Part shown: positions 35,186 to 44,064 of the stretch, in pieces | Numbering within the stretch: the stretch's first letter is position 1 | Layout of the letters: each line of letters begins with the position of its first letter | NCBI GenBank assembly: GCA_003485325.1 | Contig: DMZI01000068.1 | Location: 44,244 to 108,243, forward strand | Direction: 5' to 3' | From: Desulfotomaculum sp. | GTDB lineage: Bacteria > Bacillota > Desulfotomaculia > Desulfotomaculales > Nap2-2B | Length of the DNA stretch: 64,000 nt | Made by a program: the position numbers and the translations under genes | Notes under the pieces: generated by a model | Database searches by the model: none | What the model was told of the DNA's origin: nothing | Seen by the model: the letters and a program-made list of their open reading frames with translations, nothing else

Positions 35186-35208
35186 GATTTTATCTTCGCT
35201 CCTTATAT

Positions 35209-35670
35209 CTAACGCAAGTTATGTGTATGTTCAAAGCGGAGACGGTAATCTCTCACTTCTTCGGAAATAGCGAATATTAATCTTTCTAAATCGTAGCGGT
35301 GAAGAGAAAGTGCAGTTGGTGAACTTATTTCAACTTTTCTAAAATCATCACGCATTGTGAACCTGATCAGGTCTTCCAGTGAATCTGCGGTCAGTTGCAG
35401 CACTACAGGAGCGTAGGCAACCTCAAAACCGCTGCTTTCCTCATAAATTGTATAAATTTCAATGCCCAGATCTATATCATCAATATGTATACCCTGAATG
35501 GGCACATTTCGTAGTAAAGTAACCTGTTGTTCCCTTGATTCCTCAGCGGCCTTATCCATTGTTTTACCGCCGAATAAAAATTTTCCCGGCCTGGCTACGC
35601 CTTTTATATCCAAGCGTACCTTTGCCTTAATATCACGGTCGTTATTATCTCCGGCCTGTAAGCTAGCCAT
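35209..35670 (-). CDS. conserved-looking protein of unknown function
   Basis: 153 residues from the ATG at 35670, chosen for GGAGG with 7 nt spacing; a GTG at 35712 lacks a ribosome binding site. I do not recognise the family. It is mostly polar with alternating hydrophobics, suggesting beta-rich folding (IKAKVRLDIKGVARPGKFLF, IDLGIEIYTIYEESSGFEVAY, APVVLQLTADSLEDLIRFTM), and has an amphipathic C-terminal helix. There is no signal peptide or membrane segment. It sits between rluB and aroH; whether it relates to aromatic synthesis is unknown. Confidence 0.75.
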   Translation of the reverse strand: MASLQAGDNNDRDIKAKVRLDIKGVARPGKFLFGGKTMDKAAEESREQQVTLLRNVPIQGIHIDDIDLGIEIYTIYEESSGFEVAYAPVVLQLTADSLEDLIRFTMRDDFRKVEISSPTALSLHRYDLERLIFAISEEVRDYRLRFEHTHNLR

Positions 35671-35778
35671 GCCATAACCTCCATCTAGATACTTTGCGAC
35701 ATTTTTTGCCACTGTACTGCTTGATTGTATTTAGACTTTTCGCCACAGGTAACAAATTTCCTGCAACAATTCTATCTA

Positions 35779-36504
35779 TTAAGTCAAAATACCTGCCAAT
35801 ATTTTTAATTGCTTAATTTCTTCAAAAGAAAGAAAACGGTATTGGCCAGGATTTAAACCATCAATTTTGAGTTGGCCAATGCTGATTCGCTTAAGACGTT
35901 TCACGGGATGGCCGATTTGGTCGCACATTCTTCTGATCTGCCTTTTGCGGCCTTCATAAATTGTAATTTTAAGTACAGATCCATGTTTTGTTGTTTTTTG
36001 AAGACTGACCTGGGCGGGAGATGTCCGGCCATCAGAAAGCAGCAGACCTTTTGCCATCATCGAAAGCTCTTCACTGGAAGGATTTCCCGAAACCCATGCA
36101 AGATATGTTTTAGGTATCCGGTGACTGGGGTGTGTAATCAGATAGGTTAACTGTCCGTCGTTCGTTAAAAGAAGCAGTCCTTCGCTGTCATAATCAAGCC
36201 GTCCAACCGGGAATAAACGATGGGGAATATCTTTGATCAGATCAGTTACTTTGCGCCGGCCCTGTGGATCATGAAGCGTGGTAACACAGTTCCTTGGCTT
36301 GTATAACGCAAGATAAACTTTTGCTTCTGTTTCCTTAAGGATTTTTCCGTTTATTTCAACCCTGGTTTTTGATGGATCTATAAGAATACCAGGACGTGTT
36401 ACCGTTTCACCGTTTACTTTTACAATGCCTGAAGCAATAAGCTGCTCGCAACGCCTGCGTGATGCTATTCCTGTTCTGGCCATATATTTTTGCAAACGCT
36501 CCAT
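35779..36504 (-). CDS. rluB: pseudouridine synthase, RsuA/RluB family
   Basis: 241-residue rRNA modification enzyme: N-terminal S4 RNA-binding domain (RLQKYMARTGIASRRRCEQLI), then the catalytic motif GRLDYDSEGLLLLTNDG with the essential Asp, and YEGRKRQIRRMCDQIGHPVKRL. Probably makes the pseudouridine in 23S rRNA attributed to RluB, though the RsuA/RluB/RluE group is hard to split. GAGGAT precedes the ATG. It is 9 nt after rnhA. Confidence 0.92.
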   Translation of the reverse strand: MERLQKYMARTGIASRRRCEQLIASGIVKVNGETVTRPGILIDPSKTRVEINGKILKETEAKVYLALYKPRNCVTTLHDPQGRRKVTDLIKDIPHRLFPVGRLDYDSEGLLLLTNDGQLTYLITHPSHRIPKTYLAWVSGNPSSEELSMMAKGLLLSDGRTSPAQVSLQKTTKHGSVLKITIYEGRKRQIRRMCDQIGHPVKRLKRISIGQLKIDGLNPGQYRFLSFEEIKQLKILAGILT

Positions 36505-36513
36505 AAGTCATCC

Positions 36514-37005
36514 TCAATATTGATGCATTACCGGGATAAAGCCCTGATCTTCTTGCAGGGGCTTTTTCTTACTGGCCTCTTGGGCAAGCTTGTCACAACG
36601 GTTATTGTATATATTATCATCGTGGCCTTTTACCCAAACCCAGGTAATTTTATGTTTTTCAGCAAGGTTTAAAATTTTTATCCACAGGTCGGCGTTCTTC
36701 GCTGGTTTATTACGGTCACGGCGCCAGCCGTTTTCTTTCCATTTCCCAGCCCATCCTTTGTTCAGCGCATCGATTATATACTTGCTGTCGCTGTATATTT
36801 TAACCGCACAGGGTTTTTTTAAAGCTTCCAAACCTTTGATTACGGCAATTAATTCCATCCTGTTATTTGTTGTTTGACGGTATCCCCCTGAAACTTCTTT
36901 TATGTTGTCTTTGTACTTTAAAACTATCCCGTAACCGCCGCTTCCAGGATTGCCGCTGCAAGCGCCGTCAGTATAAATTTCTACTTCAGGAAATTGTTCC
37001 ATCAT
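36514..37005 (-). CDS. rnhA: ribonuclease HI
   Basis: Cleaves RNA in RNA-DNA hybrids. Four acidic active-site positions are seen in IYTDGACSGNPG, NRMELIAVI, IYSDSKYIIDAL and the C-terminal VKGHDDNIYNNRCD. About 163 residues. The start is uncertain: ATG-ATG at 37005/37002 is nearest the conserved part; a TTG at 37029 would add eight residues. First of the minus-strand set rnhA-rluB-unknown-aroH. Confidence 0.94.
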   Translation of the reverse strand: MMEQFPEVEIYTDGACSGNPGSGGYGIVLKYKDNIKEVSGGYRQTTNNRMELIAVIKGLEALKKPCAVKIYSDSKYIIDALNKGWAGKWKENGWRRDRNKPAKNADLWIKILNLAEKHKITWVWVKGHDDNIYNNRCDKLAQEASKKKPLQEDQGFIPVMHQY

Positions 37006-37152
37006 TAACCACGCCCATTTTATTTTCAACTATTATATAATAATTTAACATAATTACACAGCTTCACTAAAAATTTAATAAAATAGATTGCTTTTTTTGT
37101 ACTGGACAGCAACATGAAAATATGATATGCAAAAATTTAAAATTAAATATTA

Positions 37153-37300
37153 CCGGGGTGCCCCTGCTTTAGGGAGGCAGGGGGTAATAGGGAACCAGGT
37201 TAAAATCCCATGCTTCAGTTATCTCATCTGGGACGGCTGGAGTTTTTATTTTGCGGAATGCGCCCTGGATTATGAATCTTTGATCATGGACCGCTTTTAT
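37153..37300 (+). promoter_or_regulatory. relic resembling a cobalamin riboswitch core
   Basis: GGTGCCCC (about 37157-37164) opens a 7-bp hairpin CCCCTGC/GCAGGGG, followed by ATAGGGAACCAGGT and AAAATCC (37187-37208). This order matches the cobalamin riboswitch core (GGT..., hairpin, AGGGAAxxxGGTGxxAAxCC). The next expected piece (the GCCCCCGCxACTGT-like segment) is missing, the P5 arm is mispaired, and the B12-box candidate (TCATGGACCGC, near 37284) is poor. I read it as a decayed or highly divergent aptamer. No B12-related gene follows; purL does. Confidence 0.35.
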
Positions 37301-37477
37301 TTCCCCGTTGAATCTTAATTCTCTTTTTACCGTTTATGCAGCCAGTTTCTGGTTTGATACTTTTCACGCGCTTGGCAACGCATCTTTTTGTCTGATCTTT
37401 AATACGAGCTTGGCGAAGGTTCTGCAGCGTTTTCAAAAGAAGCTTGAAATAAGTGAAATCATAAACGAATAAAAATG

Positions 37478-37528
37478 CCCTGCTTATAAGGTGTCAAAGG
37501 CTTGAAAAATAAGCAAGGTTGTTTTTTT
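37478..37528 (+). terminator. intrinsic terminator-like hairpin upstream of purL
   Basis: CC-T-GCTTAT pairs with ATAAGC-AA-GG around a 21-nt loop, then TTG and seven T. It could end a short transcript carrying the riboswitch-like relic, or be the expression platform of that leader. Confidence 0.5.
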
Positions 37529-37600
37529 GCTTCGTATATACTAAAATATCAATAATGTTTTTTAGAATTGGTAAAGTTAAAATTTTCCGGGGGCTTTGTG

Positions 37601-40435
37601 ATGATTCAGGAAGTAAGGGTGACAAACCGTTCTGACGCTGGTGACCCTGTAGGAAACGGGCTGCTTTACGATATTAATACTTTTTTGGGTATAAAAAGCA
37701 TAACGGGCATACGAACTGCTAAAATATACAGGTTTGAAAACATCAGCGAAAAACAAGCCGATCTTTTAGCACAAAAGCTTCTGGCGGAAGAAGTATTTCA
37801 GTTGTATAGTATAAATGCTCCAGTCCTGCAAGGCGCCCAAAGGGTTGTTGAGGTAGCCTACAAACCCGGGGTGATGAACCCTGAAGCAGCCTCGCTTTTA
37901 AAAGCGGCCGCAGATTTGGGAGTTTATGCTGATGCTGCCGATTCAAGCAGGGAATATGCCTTTTATGGCACAAAAATTAAAGAGAAGGACATCCTGGCCA
38001 TAATCGAACATCTCTTAGTAAATACGACTGTTGAAAGAGTTGTTGACCAGGCGCCTTTAACACTTATAATCCGCGGCAATCCCACCAGTTCCGAATCTAT
38101 TCCAATCGCACAGATGGACGATAGGCAGTTAATGGAACTTAGCAGTGAAAAGCTCTTTCTAAATCTGGAAGAGATGCGGTTAATCCAAAGTTATTTTAAG
38201 AAAGCCGGTCGCAATCCGACAGACTGCGAAATTGAAACTATCGCCCAGACATGGTCCGAACACTGCAGTCATAAGACATTCAAAGCAAAGCTGATCGTCA
38301 ACGGAGAGGAAAAGACTCCTCTTTTAAAACGTCTGCAGCAAGCAACCAGTGATACGCGTCATCCGCTCGTTCTCTCAGCATTTGTCGACAATTCGGGAGT
38401 AATGGATTTTTACGATGGATGGGCAATTTGCGGAAAAGTGGAAACGCACAACTCACCCTCAGCAATTGAACCGTATGGCGGGGCGATGACCGGAAGCGGT
38501 GGTGTCTTTCGGGATGTTCTTGGAACAGGGCAAGGCGCAAAAGTAGTTGCTTCCACAGATATTTTTTGTTTTGCTCACCCGGATACCCCAAGAGAAGAGA
38601 TTCCTCCAGGCTGTCTGCACCCGCACTATTTGCTGCGCAGGGTTGTAGCAGGGGTAAGAGATTACGGGAACCGCATGGGCATACCGACTAATAACGGATC
38701 GGTCCATTTCCACCGGGACTTTCGCGCCAAGCCAACCATAATAGTGGGGGCATACGGCATTTTACCGCGGGAAAGGTGCACGAAAGGGCAGCCGCAAATT
38801 GGCGATCTCGTTTTGGCTATTGGTGGCCGCACAGGACGGGACGGCATTCACGGGGCGACTTTTTCAAGCGGGGAAATGACTGAAAGAACTACAGAGGTCA
38901 ATTCCAGCGCGGTCCAAATCGGGCACCCGATAGAAGAAAAAAGAGTAAGTGACGCCATAATAAAGGCAAGTTTAGCCGGCTTAATAAGGGCTGTAACAGA
39001 CTGCGGGGCCGGGGGGTTTAGTTCCGCGATAGGTGAAATGGGTTCGCAAACAGGTGTGGAGGTTGCCCTGGAAAAAGCTCCTCTTAAGTACCCGGGACTG
39101 AAACCATGGGAAATATGGGTGTCGGAAAGCCAGGAAAGAATGGTCCTGGCGGTTGCTCCTGAGAATTTAGGCAGTGTTTTAGAAATTTGCAATTTGTTAA
39201 ACGTTGAAGCTTCGGTTCTCGGCCAGTTCAAAGACAGCAAAAAACTGGTTGTTACTTACCGGGGAGAGACGATTTGTGATTTGCAGATGAGCTTTCTTCA
39301 TCACGGGCTGCCTCAAAGGGTAATGAAGGCGTCTTTTGCAAAAAAAGACTGTATTGAAGTTAAAAATATACCCCTTCCCGCAGATTTTCCTATATTATAT
39401 CAACGGGTAATGGGTCATCCCAATATTTGTTCAAAAGAGCCTATCGTGCGCATGTATGACCATGGGGTTCAAGGCTCTTGCTGCTTACCGCCTTTTTCCG
39501 GGATCGGCGGGGACTGTCCCAATGATTCAGTGGTCTTAAAACCACTGCTTGGTTATCCTTACGGTATGGTCATCAGTCATGGCCTGAATCCTGTCTTAAA
39601 TACGATAGACCCTTATTACGGAAGTTTATGGGCGGCTGCGGAAGCTGTGTCAAATGCGGTCGCTGTTGGCGCAAATCCGGAAGAACTGGTTCTGATAGAT
39701 AATTTTATCTGGCCGTTTCCTGATGAGGAATCACTGGGAGACCTGGACAGAGCTGTTGACGCATGTGTAGATTTCGTACATGCAACCGGAATGCCTTTTA
39801 TATCAGGTAAGGATAGTTTATCAAGCACTTATCGCAGAAGTGACGGGACATTGCTGAAAATACCTCCTGTCCTTTGTGTTTCCGCTTTTGGCAGAATAGC
39901 GGACGTGAAAAAAACTGTTTCAGCTGATTTTAAGCGTCCGGGCAGTTCGATTATAATCGTGGGAAAACGGGAACTGGAACAAATGGGGGGTTCAACATAT
40001 TACGACCTGGAAGGATTGGAAGGCCCTCTTCCAGTTATTAATCTGGATATAATGAATCTCACCTTTAAAAAAATTCATCAAGCAATCGGCAAAGGGCAAA
40101 TTCTTGCCTGCCACGATATAAGCGAGGGTGGGGTTGCAGCCGCTCTTGCCGAAATGTGTTTTGGAGGCGGCATAGGCGCAGAAATAACTTTGGGAACAGA
40201 AATAAGGCCTGATTACTTTCTCTTCAATGAAACAGCAGGTTGCTTTCTTATTGAGATGAATTCAGAAACAGACTGCGAAACTGTTTTTTCGGGTGTTCCG
40301 TATGTAAAAATAGGCAATACAACAAGTCAGCGCGAAATTAGCCTGTTGGCCGGTGATAATGAGCTGTTCAGAATAGATCTCGGGCTTTTAATTGAACCAT
40401 GGAAAGGTCTGATGCAAAAGGTTTTTAATGCCTAG
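37601..40435 (+). CDS. purL: phosphoribosylformylglycinamidine synthase, PurS-PurL fusion
   Basis: 944 residues. Catalyses the ATP- and ammonia-dependent conversion of FGAR to FGAM in purine synthesis. The N-terminal ~160 residues look like a PurS-type region (VRVTNRSDAGDPVGNGLLYD, RVVEVAYKPGVMNPEA). The PurL core then has AQTWSEHCSHKTFKA, KVETHNSPSAIEPYGGA and a second AIR-synthase half (HDISEGGVAAALAEMCFGGG). The glutaminase is separate (purQ, next). GGGGGC precedes the ATG at 37601. Other pur genes are not in the window. Confidence 0.93.
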   Translation: MIQEVRVTNRSDAGDPVGNGLLYDINTFLGIKSITGIRTAKIYRFENISEKQADLLAQKLLAEEVFQLYSINAPVLQGAQRVVEVAYKPGVMNPEAASLLKAAADLGVYADAADSSREYAFYGTKIKEKDILAIIEHLLVNTTVERVVDQAPLTLIIRGNPTSSESIPIAQMDDRQLMELSSEKLFLNLEEMRLIQSYFKKAGRNPTDCEIETIAQTWSEHCSHKTFKAKLIVNGEEKTPLLKRLQQATSDTRHPLVLSAFVDNSGVMDFYDGWAICGKVETHNSPSAIEPYGGAMTGSGGVFRDVLGTGQGAKVVASTDIFCFAHPDTPREEIPPGCLHPHYLLRRVVAGVRDYGNRMGIPTNNGSVHFHRDFRAKPTIIVGAYGILPRERCTKGQPQIGDLVLAIGGRTGRDGIHGATFSSGEMTERTTEVNSSAVQIGHPIEEKRVSDAIIKASLAGLIRAVTDCGAGGFSSAIGEMGSQTGVEVALEKAPLKYPGLKPWEIWVSESQERMVLAVAPENLGSVLEICNLLNVEASVLGQFKDSKKLVVTYRGETICDLQMSFLHHGLPQRVMKASFAKKDCIEVKNIPLPADFPILYQRVMGHPNICSKEPIVRMYDHGVQGSCCLPPFSGIGGDCPNDSVVLKPLLGYPYGMVISHGLNPVLNTIDPYYGSLWAAAEAVSNAVAVGANPEELVLIDNFIWPFPDEESLGDLDRAVDACVDFVHATGMPFISGKDSLSSTYRRSDGTLLKIPPVLCVSAFGRIADVKKTVSADFKRPGSSIIIVGKRELEQMGGSTYYDLEGLEGPLPVINLDIMNLTFKKIHQAIGKGQILACHDISEGGVAAALAEMCFGGGIGAEITLGTEIRPDYFLFNETAGCFLIEMNSETDCETVFSGVPYVKIGNTTSQREISLLAGDNELFRIDLGLLIEPWKGLMQKVFNA

Positions 40436-40464
40436 AAAACGGATGAGTAAGGAGACGGGCCGGT

Positions 40465-41244
40465 ATGAAACCAAGGGTTTGCATACTTAGAACAGACGGT
40501 ACAAATTGTGATGAAGAAACTTTTTACGCCTTTAATAAATCAGGTGGGGAAAGTGAACTTGTTCATATCAATATGCTCCGCAGCGGAGAAAAGAAATTGC
40601 TTGACTATCATATTCTTGTTATTCCTGGTGGATTTTCTTACGGAGATGATGTTCATTCAGGGAAAATTCTGGCTGTAGAATTGACCTCCTTTTTAAAGGA
40701 AAAACTCCAGGAATTCGTAGCAGCCGGCAGGCCGGTGCTGGGAATTTGCAATGGTTTTCAGGTGCTGGTTCGTACTGGGCTTCTGCCGGACAGGCAGGTT
40801 TCAGGAAAAATAAAGGCGGCTTTAATTCATAATGACAGTGGCCGTTTTGAATGCCGTTGGGTGAAACTTCTGATCGAAAATACAAATTGTGTTTTTATTA
40901 GAAACAATGAAAGCGGGCAGATAAGCCTCCAGGTAGCCCATGGAGAAGGTAAATTCTATACAGATTCTGCTACGTTAAACGAGATAGAGGCTGCTGACCA
41001 GGTGGTTTTTAGATACACCAGCGATGGATTCCTTCCGACTGGCGAATATCCCGCAAATCCAAATGGTTCATTGAATGCTATTGCAGGTATTTGTGATTCA
41101 ACAGGGCTTATTTTAGGCATGATGCCGCACCCGGAAAGATTTGTTGATCAAATCCATTATCCCAACTGGCGCCGTGGAAACCAATTACAACCCCAGGGAG
41201 AGGCAGTTTTCCGAAATGCTGTAAACTACGCAAAAGAGATGTAA
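40465..41244 (+). CDS. purQ: phosphoribosylformylglycinamidine synthase, glutaminase subunit
   Basis: 259-residue class I glutamine amidotransferase supplying ammonia to PurL. The nucleophile Cys is in VLGICNGFQVLVRTGLLP, and the His/Glu pair in MMPHPERFVD. GGFSYGDDVHSGKI near the N-terminus is typical. ATG after AAGGAGACGGG, 29 nt from purL. A short repeat fragment follows the gene. Confidence 0.95.
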   Translation: MKPRVCILRTDGTNCDEETFYAFNKSGGESELVHINMLRSGEKKLLDYHILVIPGGFSYGDDVHSGKILAVELTSFLKEKLQEFVAAGRPVLGICNGFQVLVRTGLLPDRQVSGKIKAALIHNDSGRFECRWVKLLIENTNCVFIRNNESGQISLQVAHGEGKFYTDSATLNEIEAADQVVFRYTSDGFLPTGEYPANPNGSLNAIAGICDSTGLILGMMPHPERFVDQIHYPNWRRGNQLQPQGEAVFRNAVNYAKEM

Positions 41245-41249
41245 ATACC

Positions 41250-41312
41250 GGTCCGAGGCGAGCCGTACCGCTGTTGGCGCTTGGGCACCGGAGTAAGCGG
41301 CGATAAATAGTT
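41250..41312 (+). repeat. intergenic repeat fragment, copy E
   Basis: A short piece of block 1: CCGGTCCGAGGCGAGCCG, CGCTGTTGGCGCTTGGGCA, CCGGAGTAAGCGGCGATAA, collinear with 21589-21643. It lies between purQ and the EmrA-like gene. Confidence 0.7.
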
Positions 41313-41338
41313 AGTTGTTATCCATTGGGGGAGATGAA

Positions 41339-42445
41339 ATGGAAGAGCAGAATCCAAGTACCGGGCCGGTTGCAAACAGGAATAATTCAAAACTAAAAAT
41401 GATAAGCTTTGCAGTCGTTGCTATTATAGTATTGGGAATTGCCGCAGGCGCTTTTTTATGGTGGCGCGATCTGCGGATTTCAGTTTCCACCGATGACGCA
41501 CAGGTCAGCGGTGACATTATTAATATCAGCCCTGCAATAGCAGGCCGCCTGGACAAAATATATGTTAAGGAAGGGGATGTTGTCAAGGCGGGCCAGACAG
41601 TAGCTGAACTCGACAATGATCAGTACTACATAGCGCTTGCCCAGGCTGAGGCAAACCTTAACCTTGCCAAGGCCAATTATGCCAAGCTCCCTTACGACAT
41701 CAGGTCGGCGCAGGCCGCGCTGGACAAGGCCCAACAGGGCCTGCTTGCCGCTCAGGCGCAAGTCAAGTCAGCAGAATTGGGCTGCAACGACGCAAAAAGG
41801 TTTCTTGACCAGTATCAGTCTTTGTATTCTTCCGGCGCTGCTTCGAAAGAACAGCTGGATACGGCTCAATCGCGCTTTGGAGTCGCGCAGGCGTCATTGG
41901 AAGCAGCTAAAGCTGGGTTTGTATCCGCCCAGGAGTCCCTGAAAGACGCAAATGTAAAGCTTGAAGCCCTCAACAACACCGGAGCGGGCGTTTACCTTGC
42001 CCAGCAGAAACAGGCCCAGGCAGCTTATGACAATGCCAGGCTTACTTATAACAATTCGATAATTCATTCTACAAAAAACGGTACTGTGATCCGCGTATCA
42101 GCCAAGGAAGGGGAGAACCTGGCGCCCTATCAAACTATTCTTACTATCTGTGACCTTTCTTCTACATGGGTAATCGCAAATATCGAAGAAAAAAAATTCA
42201 ACCGGATCCATTTGGGCCAAACAGTGGATATAAATATTGACGCCTACCCCGGAAAGGATTTCAAGGGAGAAGTAATAGAGTTAGGCGGAGCAACTCAGGC
42301 AACTTTCTCTCTTATTCCTACCCAGAACTATTCAGGGAATTTTACCAAGGTTACGCAGAGACTGCCCGTAAAAATCAAGCTAAACAAAGGAGATCAGGTT
42401 TTAAAACCGGGCATGTCTGCAGAAGTAAAAATACATACCGCTTAA
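41339..42445 (+). CDS. HlyD/EmrA-type membrane fusion protein
   Basis: 368 residues: one N-terminal membrane helix (ISFAVVAIIVLGIAAGAFLWW), then lipoyl-like half-motifs (DIINISPAIAGRLDKIYVKEGDVVKAGQTVAELD), a long Ala/Gln-rich helical hairpin (about 95-225), and the beta-barrel part (GTVIRVSAKEGENLAPYQ, WVIANIEEKKF). Such proteins work with an inner-membrane exporter. No exporter gene is adjacent; the DHA2-type MFS at 60732-62309 is a distant candidate partner (inference). ATG at 41339 follows GGGGGAGATG. Confidence 0.85.
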   Translation: MEEQNPSTGPVANRNNSKLKMISFAVVAIIVLGIAAGAFLWWRDLRISVSTDDAQVSGDIINISPAIAGRLDKIYVKEGDVVKAGQTVAELDNDQYYIALAQAEANLNLAKANYAKLPYDIRSAQAALDKAQQGLLAAQAQVKSAELGCNDAKRFLDQYQSLYSSGAASKEQLDTAQSRFGVAQASLEAAKAGFVSAQESLKDANVKLEALNNTGAGVYLAQQKQAQAAYDNARLTYNNSIIHSTKNGTVIRVSAKEGENLAPYQTILTICDLSSTWVIANIEEKKFNRIHLGQTVDINIDAYPGKDFKGEVIELGGATQATFSLIPTQNYSGNFTKVTQRLPVKIKLNKGDQVLKPGMSAEVKIHTA

Positions 42446-42460
42446 GCAGGAAAATAACTC

Positions 42461-42490
42461 TTGACCAGAACATGTGTTTGCTGGCATAAT
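42461..42490 (+). promoter_or_regulatory. LexA-controlled promoter of dinB
   Basis: A -35 TTGACC (42461-42466) and -10 CATAAT (42485-42490) are 18 nt apart. Between them AGAACATGTGTTTG (42467-42480) matches the Gram-positive LexA/DinR box (CGAACxxxxGTTCG) at most positions, with the GAAC and GTT parts in register. A LexA repressor here would block RNA polymerase until DNA damage. Confidence 0.65.
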
Positions 42491-42524
42491 CAGATCAAAT
42501 ATGTTCGATCAGGAGTTTTTTTAT

Positions 42525-43709
42525 ATGTTGAGAGATATCCTGCTTGCGGATATGAATGCTTTCTTTGCCAGCGTTCATCAGGCCCTCGAACCGGATCTCA
42601 GGGGGAAGCCCGTGATAGTCGGGGGCGACTCAGCCAAACGCCACGGCATCGTTCTGGCAGCCAGTTATGAAGCCAAGTCTAAAGGCATAAAGACCGGCAT
42701 GACGGTCCACGAGGCCCGCATACTCTGTCCGCAGGCAATCTTCATCAACCCCCAGCACCACCTTTATGTCCACTTTTCCACACGTATTTTACGTATTATG
42801 AAGGATTTCACACCTTTAGTCGAACCTTTTTCCATTGACGAGGCATTTCTCGATGTTACCGGATGCCGGGGCCTTTTTGGGGCGCCTGTTGATATTGCCA
42901 GGAAATTAAAAGAGCGAATCCGTAAAGAAACCGGCATAACATGCAGTATAGGTATAGGGCCGAACAAACTGCTGGCAAAAATGGCCGCCGGCCTGCAAAA
43001 GCCTGACGGATTGACCTTTCTGCGTTATGAGGATGTGCCTTTCCGGATCTGGCCCCTGCCGGTGAGACAGCTTTTCGGAGTGGGACCGCGGTATGAACGC
43101 CATTTAAACCTTTTAAACATTCACACTATAGGGGACCTTTCCAAATTTCCCGTATTCATTCTTAAACGAAAATTCGGGGTTTACGGAGAAGTGCTCTGGC
43201 GAAGCGCCAATGGGATGGACGGCAGTCCTGTCGATCCCAATACTTTGGACATTACGAAAAGTATTGGCCAGCAAATAACCCTGCCGCGCGATTACCAAAG
43301 CCGCGAAGATATAAAAGTAGTTATTCTGGAGCTTGCCGATCTGGTTGCGGAACGGGTCAGGGCAGGGGGCTATGTGGGGAGGACAGTCGTTTTGTCTTTG
43401 AAAGACAGCAACTTTACCTGGCTGTCCAGAATGCATACACTGCCTGAATTTACCGACCTTGCTTTCGATATCTCCAAGACAGGATTGACAATTTTAGAAC
43501 GGCACTGGCCTGATGGCTGGCCTGTGCGTATGGTCGGGGTGGCGTTGGCGGGTTTAACCTTTCAAAGAATGCAGCAGTTGACCTTGTTCGGTGAAAAGGA
43601 AAAGCTTAAAAAAATGGAAGAAGCGTGCGACAGGATCAGAAGCAGATTTGGTGAGAAGGCTGTTTTCAGGGCGGTTTCTCTTACCGGGGCGGGGATCAGA
43701 TATGCATGA
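42525..43709 (+). CDS. dinB: DNA polymerase IV (Y family)
   Basis: 394-residue translesion polymerase. The catalytic acids are in LADMNAFFASV and PFSIDEAFLDVTG; IGIGPNKLLAKMAAGLQKPDG is the finger/palm motif. The C-terminal little-finger domain is present, but the very end lacks an obvious beta-clamp pentapeptide of the usual kind apart from LTLFGEKE (QLTLF is a good clamp-binding match). ATG at 42525 follows AGGAG. Preceded by a LexA box, so probably damage-inducible; the next gene overlaps its 3' end by 8 nt. Confidence 0.94.
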   Translation: MLRDILLADMNAFFASVHQALEPDLRGKPVIVGGDSAKRHGIVLAASYEAKSKGIKTGMTVHEARILCPQAIFINPQHHLYVHFSTRILRIMKDFTPLVEPFSIDEAFLDVTGCRGLFGAPVDIARKLKERIRKETGITCSIGIGPNKLLAKMAAGLQKPDGLTFLRYEDVPFRIWPLPVRQLFGVGPRYERHLNLLNIHTIGDLSKFPVFILKRKFGVYGEVLWRSANGMDGSPVDPNTLDITKSIGQQITLPRDYQSREDIKVVILELADLVAERVRAGGYVGRTVVLSLKDSNFTWLSRMHTLPEFTDLAFDISKTGLTILERHWPDGWPVRMVGVALAGLTFQRMQQLTLFGEKEKLKKMEEACDRIRSRFGEKAVFRAVSLTGAGIRYA

Positions 43710-44064
43710 TAATAAGCTCTGGGAAGGCCACAGGCTTATCCTGCCTGAAATGAGGGAGAAGGCCTTGATGTATTGCCGTGACTGCAGGTTCTTTACGCAG
43801 GTGCGGGGCAGGGAGGAGGTCAGACGCGGCTGTTTGGCCGGTGTGCCTGCTTACGGGACCCTGCAGAAACGGGTCCCTCCGGAAATAAGTTATCTTGAGC
43901 TGTTGAAGATGGCCGGCCCTGCGGGAGCAAATAAGATATTGGAAAGCGGCAATCCGGATGCCCAGGCCTGCGGGTTGTTTAAACCCGGGTATAAGCCTAA
44001 ACCTGGAGCAGTTCGCGAATCATCCGGGCGTTTCGGACCGCCTGACCGCGGTAATGGTTATTGA
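43702..44064 (+). CDS. small Cys-containing protein of unknown function, linked to dinB
   Basis: 120 residues from the ATG at 43702 inside the end of dinB. Cysteines in CRDCRFF, RRGCLAG and AQACGLF could form a metal site. The rest is basic and Pro/Gly rich at the C-terminus. I recognise no family. The overlap with dinB suggests coupled, damage-induced expression. Its last 68 nt run antisense to the end of the DUF72 gene. Confidence 0.65.
   Translation: MHDNKLWEGHRLILPEMREKALMYCRDCRFFTQVRGREEVRRGCLAGVPAYGTLQKRVPPEISYLELLKMAGPAGANKILESGNPDAQACGLFKPGYKPKPGAVRESSGRFGPPDRGNGY

Noticed and set aside
37127..37318. 63-codon open frame starting MQKFKIKYYRG between rnhA and purL
   Set aside because: It has no good ribosome binding site and coincides with the riboswitch-like hairpin and core, so the open frame is more likely by chance.
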